NCBI GenBank assembly: GCA_012959605.1 | Contig: DUCU01000028.1 | Location: 1-34,841 of the forward strand | Source: Dehalococcoidia bacterium | Lineage (GTDB): Bacteria > Chloroflexota > Dehalococcoidia > Lucifugimonadales > UBA3495 | Direction of reading: 5' to 3' | DNA: 34,841 bases | In this document: positions 8,731-15,757 of the stretch, piece by piece | How positions within the stretch are numbered: position 1 is the stretch's first letter | Layout of the letters: every line of letters starts with the position of its first letter | Notes under the pieces: generated by a model | What the model saw: the letters and a program-made list of their open reading frames with translations, nothing else | Databases searched by the model: none | What the model was told of the DNA's origin: nothing | Position numbers and translations under genes: made by a program

Positions 8731-8771
8731 TCAATCCCCAGGATACTACCATAAGGGCATCTGGGGATTGA
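8731..8771. promoter_or_regulatory. 11-bp inverted repeat in the divergent intergenic region
   Basis: TCAATCCCCAG at 8731-8741 and its exact reverse complement CTGGGGATTGA at 8761-8771, with 19 bases between them. The right arm overlaps the candidate -35 box of the downstream gene. This placement suggests an operator for a dimeric regulator acting on one or both divergent genes. The long spacer makes a terminator unlikely. Confidence 0.5.
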
Positions 8772-8796
8772 CGGGGTTCAGGCGCAGAGCTACCAT
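8768..8796 (+). promoter_or_regulatory. Candidate promoter for the metallo-hydrolase gene
   Basis: TTGACG (8768-8773), 17-base spacer, TACCAT (8791-8796). The -35 box is nearly perfect and the -10 box has 4 of 6 matches. It overlaps the right arm of the inverted repeat. Confidence 0.5.
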
Positions 8797-8831
8797 CCCT
8801 GCACCTAAACTTAAGCAGTAAATTTACGGGG

Positions 8832-9692
8832 ATGAGCGGGCCAATGCAGATTACCAAGAATATCTACGCCACCCACATTGAAGAAGATCCCAGCACCTTT
8901 GGGGCCATGCACCCCGGCGGCACTCACATCTATTTTGTGGGCGACCCCAACGACCATATGGTGATGGTGGACTCGGGCGAACCGTACCGAGCCTGGACCA
9001 AACAAATCCAGGATTTCTACTCGGAACTGGGCAAGCCGCGTATCTCCTCGATAGTGGTTACCCACGGCCACGGCGACCACATCGGCGGGCTGGACCGGCT
9101 TCAAGAGCAGTTTGGCTGCATCGTCCGCTGCCATCCCAAGCTGGAACCACTGCTCACCCACAAACTGGGCGAAGGCTGTGTAGAGAAACTTAAGTCTAGA
9201 GAGTCGGTCATCGCCGGCGGCGGTGTGAAGTTAAGAGCCCACTTCACGCCGGGCCATGAGGCGGATCACATCTCCTACTACATCCCAGGTGACAAGGTGA
9301 TCTTCAGCGGCGACACCATCCTGGGCAACTCATCGTCCAGCGTGCGCAACCTGAAGCAGTACATGGAGTCGCTGGAAACGCTGGCTGGTCTGAAGCCGAA
9401 CCTGGTCTGCCCCGGCCACGGCCAGATCATCAAGAACGGCACCGCCCGAGTTGAGGGCTATATCCGCCACCGGACCGAGCGTGAAAATCAGGTACTGTCG
9501 GCTTTGGAGTCTGGAGTGGACTCCGTGGAGGAGATTGTCACTGCTGTGTACTCTAAAAACCTGCGCCGCAACTTGCGGGCTGCCGCGGGTCGGAACGTAC
9601 GCACCCACCTGGATAAGTTGACTGAAGAAGGCCGGGTAGAGAAATCTGAAGCAACGTTTAAAATGGCCGCCGGTAAAATGGCCAAAGGTTAG
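8832..9692 (+). CDS. Metallo-beta-lactamase-fold hydrolase with C-terminal winged-helix-like region
   Basis: 286-residue MBL-fold protein of the LACTB2/RNase-Z-like type. Metal ligands are readable: THGHGDHIGG (77-86), His142 in TPGHEADH, Asp161 in FSGDTILG and His196 in CPGHGQ. After the MBL domain, residues about 205-280 (RHRTEREN, then VEEIVTAVY and a basic LRRNLRAAAGRNVRTHLDKL segment) look like the helical/winged-helix tail of LACTB2-like proteins, so the substrate may be a thioester, nucleic acid or lactone; this cannot be decided. ATG 8832 lies immediately behind GGGG, too close for a good ribosome site; ATG 8844, four codons on, is an alternative start. Confidence 0.9.
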   Translation: MSGPMQITKNIYATHIEEDPSTFGAMHPGGTHIYFVGDPNDHMVMVDSGEPYRAWTKQIQDFYSELGKPRISSIVVTHGHGDHIGGLDRLQEQFGCIVRCHPKLEPLLTHKLGEGCVEKLKSRESVIAGGGVKLRAHFTPGHEADHISYYIPGDKVIFSGDTILGNSSSSVRNLKQYMESLETLAGLKPNLVCPGHGQIIKNGTARVEGYIRHRTERENQVLSALESGVDSVEEIVTAVYSKNLRRNLRAAAGRNVRTHLDKLTEEGRVEKSEATFKMAAGKMAKG

Positions 9693-9697
9693 AGAAG

Positions 9698-9913
9698 ATC
9701 CAGTTCAGAAAGATTAACCTGGGTGGCGCTGGGCCCAGTGCCGGAGTCGGATGCGGCGGGCTGCTGTTTCTGCTGGGCCTGATTTTGGTCTCGCCCGTGG
9801 GCGAATGGCTGATAAAGGGAATTGGCTCGCTATTTGTAGTGATTGGCGTGTTAATCATCGCATCAGGAATTTATTTCTGGATGAAGGGCTCCAGGAATGA
9901 CGGGCCGGTCTGA
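9698..9913 (+). CDS. Possible small two-segment membrane protein without a canonical start
   Basis: An open frame that begins just upstream of the metallo-hydrolase stop and ends at TGA 9911 encodes a strikingly membrane-like sequence: GLLFLLGLILVSPVG, then a charged turn, then GIGSLFVVIGVLIIASGIYF and a basic tail KGSRNDGPV. The stretch before it (KIQFRKINLGG) is basic. No ATG, GTG or TTG precedes the first hydrophobic segment. Initiation would need ATC 9698, ATT 9713 or CTG 9719, perhaps by coupling to the upstream stop. The coordinates given assume ATC, giving 71 residues. It could also be a gene whose start was lost to a sequencing error. The function is not recognised. Confidence 0.45.
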   Translation: MQFRKINLGGAGPSAGVGCGGLLFLLGLILVSPVGEWLIKGIGSLFVVIGVLIIASGIYFWMKGSRNDGPV

Positions 9914-9937
9914 TCGACTCAAACAGCAAAATAAAAA

Positions 9938-9966
9938 AGCCGACGCATCAAGCGTCGGCTTTTTTA
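9938..9966. terminator. Bidirectional intrinsic terminator
   Basis: Stem AGCCGACGC (9938-9946) with GCGTCGGCT (9952-9960), 5-base loop, A-run on the left and T-run on the right. It serves the plus-strand metallo-hydrolase unit and the minus-strand glyoxalase/selenoprotein unit. Confidence 0.92.
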
Positions 9967-9985
9967 TATTTTCCGCGAAGTGAGC

Positions 9986-10369
9986 CTAGTCGCTGCGTTC
10001 CAGCAGTTCTATGCGCACGTCACCAGGCGCGCGTACAAAGGCGATGCGCAGACCGGGACGGAGGTCCTTGGGTTCCATGGAGAACTCGGCGCCTTTGGCC
10101 TTCAGTTCAGCGGCGGCTTCGTCCAGGTTGTACACCCTCAGGCCAAAGTGGTCCAGGCCCACATAGGGGTCATGGGGGCCATCTGGAGTGGTGTCTTCAG
10201 CCTGGGCAATGAACACAACCAGGCCGTTGATGTCGATGTCGACCCTGGCTTGGCCGTCAGACTGGATGCTTTCTTTGATTGCGGCCCCAAACATCTCGTT
10301 GAAATACTTGGCCGTCTCCAAGGGTTGACGGCTGCGCAGATGAATGTGGTCGTAGCTATAGGTAACCAT
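9986..10369 (-). CDS. VOC (glyoxalase/bleomycin resistance/dioxygenase) superfamily protein
   Basis: 127-residue single VOC domain built from two beta-alpha-beta-beta-beta halves: YDHIHLRSR with LETAKYFNEMFG at the start, and GLDHFGLRVYNLDEAAAELKAKGAEF followed by PGDVRIELLER at the end. Candidate metal ligands are His8 or His10, His in LDHFGLRV and the Glu in RIELLER. ATG 10367-10369 has AGGAAG upstream. It begins 45 bases after the selenoprotein stop on the same strand and shares its terminator, so the two are probably one transcript. VOC proteins include glyoxalase I, epimerases and dioxygenases; the specific reaction cannot be assigned. Confidence 0.9.
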   Translation of the reverse strand: MVTYSYDHIHLRSRQPLETAKYFNEMFGAAIKESIQSDGQARVDIDINGLVVFIAQAEDTTPDGPHDPYVGLDHFGLRVYNLDEAAAELKAKGAEFSMEPKDLRPGLRIAFVRAPGDVRIELLERSD

Positions 10370-10414
10370 GGTTCACTTCCTAGTCAATTTGATGTTGTCG
10401 TTCTTTGCCAGTGG

Positions 10415-11611
10415 CTATCTGGCAATACCGAAGGCCACTGCTTGTGATTCTTTGTCGTCGATGCCGCTCATGTGTGTTCCTAGAGCCATGACCAATGCCC
10501 CCATGGCCGTCTGTGACCAGAACCAGTCGTGTATGTCCCGGTCTGCGCCATCGGGTCGTTGGGCCATCCTGGCTTCGTAATAGAACGCCTTCAGGTCATT
10601 CACACAGAGCCGTAGGAACTGGGGCACATTGATGTCCTCAGGCCTTTCCTTCATGTCGGTTTCTTCACCGCTGATGAAGCCCTCAATGAATCGGACCACT
10701 CCTCGGAAGCGACGCTGGGGGATGGAACTTCCACCCACGGCTGTTCGACCGTCGTGAGAGTTCATCCACTGCTCGTAGTAGGCCCTGAGCTCGGTTAGTT
10801 CATCGGCGGAGTTAAGCCCCTTTTCTGACGACTCGTTGGTAGTCTCAGACCCTTGCATCAGGATGTCGGGGACCATGTCGTCGGGCAGTTGCTCCAGTAC
10901 TGGCCCCTGGTCGCGGTCGAGCAGGTCGAACGTAGCTTGCAAGACTTTGTGCTGATACTCCGGGTTGTCGGCCTCGCCCAGGGCGTTGCCAAAGAAGAAC
11001 GGCACCGCCAGCATCCGGGGCGGCTTCACCCGCTGGGCATGCTCCTCGATCAAGACGATTCCGGTGGTCGTCATGCCAGCCTCTTCAATGATGCGCGCAA
11101 TCACGCTTACAGCGTGGGAGCAGGCCGGTCAAGTGGGGGTGAGCAGCACCACATCAACGCCTTCGTCTTTCAGTTTGCGCGCCACTTCGGGTCCAGAATC
11201 CTCAACGATTCCGGACACGTCCCGGAGTGCACCCATGAACGAGTAATAATTGTCTGACAGAGAGCCAATCTTACCCTGCTCCACTAACTCCGGAAGCCGG
11301 TCGATGGGTAGGGTGACGTTGATATCCCTGTAGATGCCGGTGTGGTCAAAACCCAGGCTGGTGTGAGTTTGGATGATATCTGCAGAGGATGTGCTGCGAG
11401 GGATGGTTCTATAAGTTGTGTCACCGCCGTCATGAGAAGACCTAAACGGCTGGTCACCTCTAAGGTGGAGCCCTGCGGTGGTGACCAGGCCCACCTTGCT
11501 TTCCGATAAAGACTTGGCCATGGGTGTCCAGGGTGTATCGTCGTGCTCGATACAGGGCCACATCAACATGCTTTTGCGTTGAATCTCGCTCAGGGCTGAT
11601 AGCTTTGGCAT
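10415..11611 (-). CDS. Selenoprotein of the glycine/sarcosine/betaine/D-proline reductase B family (in-frame TGA = Sec161)
   Basis: Two abutting frames join into one 398-residue protein if TGA 11131-11129 is read as selenocysteine. The upstream part (1-160) carries family features: LRGDQPFRSS, TYRTIPRSTSSADI, FDHTGIYRDINVTLPIDRLPEL, GKIGSL, YSFMGAL and ending VDVVLLTPT. Directly after the TGA, in the same frame, come PACSHAV then ARIIEEAGMTTTGI and PPRMLAVPFFFGNALGEAD, giving the redox motif U-P-A-C. GrdB/PrdB-type proteins use Sec at this place to attack a C-N bond. A further region of about 190 residues (about 206-398) has no assigned role; it includes a segment FLRLCVNDLKAFYYEARMA. ATG 11611 is preceded by AAGGAC. 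No Sec-machinery genes are in this window. Confidence 0.88.
11102..11131 (-). promoter_or_regulatory. Bacterial SECIS element downstream of the Sec TGA
   Basis: On the minus strand the TGA (11131-11129) is followed after 12 bases by CACGCT-GTA-AGCGTG (11116-11102), a perfect 6-bp stem with a GTA loop. The first loop base is G, 18 bases after the TGA. Bacterial SECIS elements typically have a short stem-loop with G in the first loop positions about 16-37 bases from the UGA, and this fits. SelB would bind it. Confidence 0.75.
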
Positions 11612-11672
11612 GACTTGTCCTTATTGATGAAATTCTGATGAATAGCCGGGTTTACCGGCTGAAATTGCACTA

Positions 11673-11701
11673 AAAATATGCCCTGGCCTTAGAGATGTCA
11701 A
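11673..11701 (-). promoter_or_regulatory. Promoter of the selenoprotein-VOC transcript
   Basis: Reading the minus strand: TTGACA (11701-11696), 17-base spacer, TATTTT (11678-11673). The -35 box is perfect. Predicted transcription start near 11666 gives a leader of about 55 bases that contains a small hairpin (AGCCGG with CCGGCT, 11644-11660). Confidence 0.65.
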
Positions 11702-11754
11702 GAAAATTCCCCCACGCACAAGACCGAGCCCCTGCGTTTTCACCGGACGCCAGT

Positions 11755-11760
11755 TATAAT
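11755..11760 (+). promoter_or_regulatory. Possible -10 box of the cobalamin operon
   Basis: Perfect TATAAT about 68 bases before ATG 11828. No good -35 box is placed at 16-18 bases, so support is weak. No cobalamin riboswitch B12-box was seen between 11612 and 11827. Confidence 0.35.
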
Positions 11761-11827
11761 GAGCGTCATAAAATCTGCCGGGGTGTGTACTGTGGCTTCC
11801 CCGTTAATAATAGATTAGGAACGTTCA

Positions 11828-13195
11828 ATGGTCGCAACCGTCGTAATAGCAGGCGTACGCAGTGGCGTGGGCAAGACTACCATCGCCACTGGCATCATGG
11901 GCGCACTTACCCGTCGTGGACTAGAGGTGCAGCCATTCAAAGCTGGGCCGGATTATATCGACCCGTCGTACCATAAACTGGCCTGTGGCGTGCCCAGTCG
12001 CAACCTAGACACCTGGCTCTGCGACCACCCCACAGTCCTGGAGTTGTTCCAACGCGCCAGCGCCGGTCGTGACGTTTCCGTGGTGGAAGGCGTGATGGGC
12101 GTGTTTGACGGCCACTCCAGTCTTACGGAAGAAGGTTCATCCGCCCAACTGGCAAAACTTCTCGGCGCACCGGTTATTCTTATTGCCGACGCCGCCAAGG
12201 TCGCTCGCAGCGTGGCCGCCGAAGTGCTGGGCTTTCAGATGTTTGACCCGGACCTGAACGTGGCCGGCGTGATTCTGAATGGAGTGGGCAGTGACCGCCA
12301 CCTTGAGTTCTGCAAACCGCAAATAGAAGCCACAACCGGGCTGCCCGTGCTTGGCTACCTGCCTAGAAAAGACGAATTCATCCAGCCAGAACGACACTTG
12401 GGCCTGATTCCCACTGTGGAAGGCACGGTGGCCAGCAAATGGTACGACAGCGTAATCAACCAGGTTGAAGCCACCATGGACGTGCCGGCCATTTTGAAGC
12501 TGGCCCAAACCGCCCAGACACCGCCTGCAGCGCCTGGTGTTTATCCCAGTGAACCACTACCGGCCCGTACCACTATTGCAGTGGCCCAGGACATGGCTTT
12601 CAACTTCTACTATCAAGACTCCCTTGATCTGTTGACCGCATGGGGCGCGGAAATTGTTCCGTTCAGCCCGTTAGAAGACAGTAAACTTCCGGCTGGGGCG
12701 GGTGGTATATACCTGGGCGGTGGGTTCCCGGAACTTTTTGCCGACCAACTCTCTGAGAACAAACCGATGCATGATTCCATCCGCCAGGCAGTGGGTAAAG
12801 GTGTGCCGGTCTACGCCGAATGCGGCGGCCTGATGTACCTGGGCAAAAGCCTTTCAGATTTGGAAGGCGTGACACATGCCATGATTGGGGTGATACCCGC
12901 AGAATCAGCCATGTCACAGAGTCGGTTGACTTTGGGGTACCGGGAAGTCGAGTCCTGCGTTGATAGCCCCGTGCTCCCCAAAGGACAACGGGTACGCGGC
13001 CATGAGTTCCACTGGTCGACCCTGGCCAAACAGCCGGAAGCTAACGAGTCGGTGTACAAAATCGTTGACCAAGACAACCGACTCGACGGCTTTCGCACCG
13101 GAAACGTCTGGGCATCGTACGTCCACATACACTTGGGCAGCCGCCCCGGTCTGGCGTCACGGTTCGTTGAGACCTGCGTCGCCGCGAACACTTAA
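11828..13195 (+). CDS. cbiA: Cobyrinate / hydrogenobyrinate a,c-diamide synthase
   Basis: Amidates the a and c carboxylates of the corrin ring using glutamine and ATP (CbiA in the anaerobic route, CobB in the aerobic). 455 residues, normal length. The N-terminal dethiobiotin-synthetase-like ATP domain has GVRSGVGKTTIATG (9-22) and KAGPDYIDPSYH (38-49). The C-terminal glutamine amidotransferase domain has GGGFPELF (297-304) and the nucleophile Cys332 in PVYAECGGLMYLG, with a late HEFHWS and VHIHLGS segment that supplies the His. ATG 11828 has AGGA at 11817-11820. It is the first of six cobalamin genes on the same strand. Which pathway branch applies cannot be told from this gene alone. Confidence 0.95.
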   Translation: MVATVVIAGVRSGVGKTTIATGIMGALTRRGLEVQPFKAGPDYIDPSYHKLACGVPSRNLDTWLCDHPTVLELFQRASAGRDVSVVEGVMGVFDGHSSLTEEGSSAQLAKLLGAPVILIADAAKVARSVAAEVLGFQMFDPDLNVAGVILNGVGSDRHLEFCKPQIEATTGLPVLGYLPRKDEFIQPERHLGLIPTVEGTVASKWYDSVINQVEATMDVPAILKLAQTAQTPPAAPGVYPSEPLPARTTIAVAQDMAFNFYYQDSLDLLTAWGAEIVPFSPLEDSKLPAGAGGIYLGGGFPELFADQLSENKPMHDSIRQAVGKGVPVYAECGGLMYLGKSLSDLEGVTHAMIGVIPAESAMSQSRLTLGYREVESCVDSPVLPKGQRVRGHEFHWSTLAKQPEANESVYKIVDQDNRLDGFRTGNVWASYVHIHLGSRPGLASRFVETCVAANT

Positions 13196-13227
13196 TACAA
13201 GAACAACTTGGCCGGTTAGGATAAATA

Positions 13228-13809
13228 ATGAGCACAGATAATCAAAATACAGAATCAGAGCCGGGGCCTCAGTCAGTCACGGGGCCTCGCATCGACAAAG
13301 GCCTGGTAATCGTCAACACCGGCAAGGGCAAAGGTAAAACCACTGCTGCCATGGGCGTGCTGGTCCGAGCTTGGGGTCGGGGCATGAAAGTGATCATGTT
13401 CCAGTTTATCAAGCACTCGACCGCCAACTTTGGCGAGCAACGCGCTGCCCAGAAAATGGGTATAGAGATGCGGGCGATGGGCGACGGCTTCACCTGGCGC
13501 TCCAAAGACCTTGATCAGTCGGCTGACCTGGCCAGAGAACAGTGGGAAGAATGCAAAACCGTCATCGCGTCCGGTGATTATGACGTGATTGTGCTGGATG
13601 AATTCACCTATCCCATGCACTATGACTGGGTGGACACCGCAGAGGTCATAGACGCACTGAAGGCAAGACCAGACATGCTGCATGTGATAATCACCGGACG
13701 AAACGCGCCCGAAGCGCTGGTGGAATATGCCGACCTAGTCACAGAAATGAACGTTATAAAGCACCCTTATCATGAGGGCATCAAGGCCCAACCAGGCATA
13801 GAATTTTAA
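13228..13809 (+). CDS. cobO: Cob(I)yrinate a,c-diamide adenosyltransferase (CobO/BtuR/CobA type)
   Basis: Transfers the 5'-deoxyadenosyl group of ATP to the corrinoid cobalt. 193 residues. A flexible N-terminal arm (1-25) precedes the P-loop [14 protein letters not shown] (30-43), followed by family-typical [17 protein letters not shown] and the conserved [12 protein letters not shown] and [22 protein letters not shown] segments. ATG 13228 lies 32 bases after the a,c-diamide synthase stop with AGGA upstream. CobO-type enzymes share the reaction, not the fold, of PduO-type adenosyltransferases. Confidence 0.96.
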   Translation: MSTDNQNTESEPGPQSVTGPRIDKGLVIVNTGKGKGKTTAAMGVLVRAWGRGMKVIMFQFIKHSTANFGEQRAAQKMGIEMRAMGDGFTWRSKDLDQSADLAREQWEECKTVIASGDYDVIVLDEFTYPMHYDWVDTAEVIDALKARPDMLHVIITGRNAPEALVEYADLVTEMNVIKHPYHEGIKAQPGIEF

Positions 13810-13868
13810 TCAATTTTTAAGCGACTTCCTATTCAGTCCCAGTATAAACTGGTGCTAAACGAGGCTAC

Positions 13869-14957
13869 ATGGCCATCTCAGACTTAATCGACCAAACCGT
13901 CAAAGATATTTCCGGCCTGGATCAGGCGGCCATGACCGCTGCCCGAGCGCGGCAGGACCAACTGACCAAGCCCCCAGGCAGTTTGGGTCGCCTGGAAGAA
14001 CTATCCATCCGCCTCGCCGGCATCTTCGGTGAGGCCACGCCCCGCATCAGCAAGAAGACTGTGGTTCTGGTTGCTGGTGATCACGGCGTGGTAGCCGAGG
14101 GCATCAGCGCCTACCCGCAAGACGTCACCCCTGCCATGGTCATGAACTTCTTGGGTGGTGGTGCGGCCATCAACGTTTTGGCCGGTCACGCCGGAGCAGA
14201 AATCGTTGTCATTGACGCCGGAGTCGCAGCTGACCTGCCAGACCATCCGCAGCTGCGTCCAGTGAAAATTGGCCGAGGCACCGACAACATCGCAGTTGGA
14301 CCGGCAATGTCCAGAGAACAGGCCATCCAATGCCTGGAAGTCGGAATTGAAACTGCCCGCGAACAGATTGCTGCTGGCGTTGACCTGCTGGCCTGCGGTG
14401 ATATGGGTATCGGCAACACTACGCCGTCCAGCGCCATCGCCTCAGTCATCACCGGCGCGGCTCCTGATATCACCACCGGACGCGGCACCGGGTTGGACGA
14501 CGCCGGCTTGGCCCACAAGGCCGAAGTTGTCCAGCGTTCAATTGATACGAATAAGCCTGACGCTAAAAATGGGCTGGACGTACTCATCAAGGTCGGCGGG
14601 TTTGAGATTGGAGTCTTGGCCGGGGTCTACCTGGGTGCCGCCGCTGGGAATCGCGCAGTGGTCGTCGACGGATTCATCTCCGGCGCAGCGGCGTTAATTG
14701 CCCATGCCATCGCCCCTGATGCTGCACACAGCTTCATCGCCTCCCACCAGTCGGTGGAACCGGGGCATCGTATTTCACTGAGTCACATGGGCCTGGAACC
14801 CCTGCTGGATTTGGGCATGCGCCTTGGCGAAGGCTCCGGTGCGGCGCTCTGTATGCCGATAATCGAAGCCGCCGCCCTGTGTCTCTCCGACATGACTACC
14901 TTCGCCGAAGCTGGTGTCTCAGAGAAGATCGAAGACGACGAAGAGGCCTCCTCCTGA
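13869..14957 (+). CDS. cobT: Nicotinate-nucleotide:dimethylbenzimidazole phosphoribosyltransferase
   Basis: Makes alpha-ribazole phosphate, the lower-ligand nucleotide of cobalamin, from nicotinate mononucleotide and a benzimidazole base. 362 residues. Conserved blocks are TKPPGSLGRLEEL (33-45), VAGDHGVVAEGISAYPQ (68-84), ACGDMGIGNTTPSSAI (175-190), VVVDGFISGAAAL and GEGSGAAL (320-327), whose Glu321 matches the catalytic Glu of the Salmonella enzyme. ATG 13869 has GAGG close upstream. The C-terminus is acidic (KIEDDEEASS). The stop lies at the presumed start of cobS, pointing to coupled translation. Confidence 0.96.
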   Translation: MAISDLIDQTVKDISGLDQAAMTAARARQDQLTKPPGSLGRLEELSIRLAGIFGEATPRISKKTVVLVAGDHGVVAEGISAYPQDVTPAMVMNFLGGGAAINVLAGHAGAEIVVIDAGVAADLPDHPQLRPVKIGRGTDNIAVGPAMSREQAIQCLEVGIETAREQIAAGVDLLACGDMGIGNTTPSSAIASVITGAAPDITTGRGTGLDDAGLAHKAEVVQRSIDTNKPDAKNGLDVLIKVGGFEIGVLAGVYLGAAAGNRAVVVDGFISGAAALIAHAIAPDAAHSFIASHQSVEPGHRISLSHMGLEPLLDLGMRLGEGSGAALCMPIIEAAALCLSDMTTFAEAGVSEKIEDDEEASS

Positions 14958-15757
14958 TTTCCACCTGGCTCACGCCACTACGCTTGGCAGTGACCTTTCT
15001 GACCATCTTCCCACTCGCCCGCAATCTCAATTGGGAACCCTCAGATGTTAGCAACTCCAGGGCCTTCTACCCGGCCGTTGGTTTGCTGATGGGTCTGTTG
15101 TTGGTGGGCGTAGAAGAAGGTTCTAGCCAGCTATTTTCCGCGCCCATGACCGCCGCGTTCTTAGTGGCCGCTATGGTGATTATCACCCGAGCTTTCCATT
15201 TGGATGGCCTGATGGACATCTGCGACGGCGTGTTTGGCGGGTTCACCCCGGAGCGTCGCCTCGAAATCATGAAAGACTCTCGTGTTGGCGCTTTTGGTGT
15301 CGCCGGCGGAGTGGTGGTTTTGCTGCTGAAGTACGCAGCTTTCGTCACCCTGTTGACCATACCGGAACCGGGCAAAGTATGGGCGCTGCTGCTCTTCCCG
15401 GCAATCTCGCGTTGGACAATGGTGGTCTTGCTGGGCGCATTTCCTTACGTTCGCACCCATGGCCTTGGCTCGCCTTTCCATGGCAGTGGCATCAAAGTTT
15501 CGACCGCCATAGCCGGCATATCAATACTGTCAGCGGCGATCTTGCTGGGCGGATTCGCCGGGCTGGGGCTCTTGATCGGCGCAATGGTCATGGCTTGGAT
15601 TATGGGCTGGGGCATGGCTAAATCCCTGGGCGGTCTCACTGGTGACGCCTATGGTGCGACCAACGAGATCATTGAGATGACTGTGATTATCGTAGCGACG
15701 GCCCTGGCGGCTCAGGAATGGCTCGAGCCCCTGCCAGACCTGCTGGAACGGTTTTGA
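14954..15757 (+). CDS. cobS: Adenosylcobinamide-GDP ribazoletransferase (cobalamin synthase)
   Basis: Integral membrane enzyme that joins adenosylcobinamide-GDP and alpha-ribazole(-phosphate), the last assembly step of cobalamin. Signatures are RLAVTFLTIFPLAR at the start, FHLDGLMDICDGVFGG then IMKDSRVGAFGV, and a late GLTGDAYGATNEI. The protein is strongly hydrophobic with several membrane helices. The frame is open upstream to GTG 14879, but that extension is arginine-rich and is simply the shifted reading of the acidic cobT C-terminus. Homology places the start at LISTWLTPLRL, meaning CTG 14954 or ATT 14957, with GAGG at 14943-14946. It would overlap the cobT stop by 4 bases (CTGA). About 267 residues. 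Confidence 0.92.
   Translation: MISTWLTPLRLAVTFLTIFPLARNLNWEPSDVSNSRAFYPAVGLLMGLLLVGVEEGSSQLFSAPMTAAFLVAAMVIITRAFHLDGLMDICDGVFGGFTPERRLEIMKDSRVGAFGVAGGVVVLLLKYAAFVTLLTIPEPGKVWALLLFPAISRWTMVVLLGAFPYVRTHGLGSPFHGSGIKVSTAIAGISILSAAILLGGFAGLGLLIGAMVMAWIMGWGMAKSLGGLTGDAYGATNEIIEMTVIIVATALAAQEWLEPLPDLLERF

Noticed and set aside
11105..11611. Two separate genes or a frameshifted pseudogene in place of the selenoprotein
   Set aside because: Both parts share the same frame, homology continues through the TGA with a UxxC site, and a fitting SECIS follows.
11612..11827. Cobalamin riboswitch upstream of the cob operon
   Set aside because: No B12-box or long structured leader was recognised; a covariance search would be needed to be sure.
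13838..13853. CCAGT-ATAA-ACTGG dyad with TATAAA as a promoter or operator for cobT
   Set aside because: Only 5-bp arms and no -35 box; easily chance in an operon gap.
14879..14953. cobS start at GTG 14879
   Set aside because: The added residues are an arginine-rich shadow of the acidic cobT end and are absent from the CobS family as I know it.
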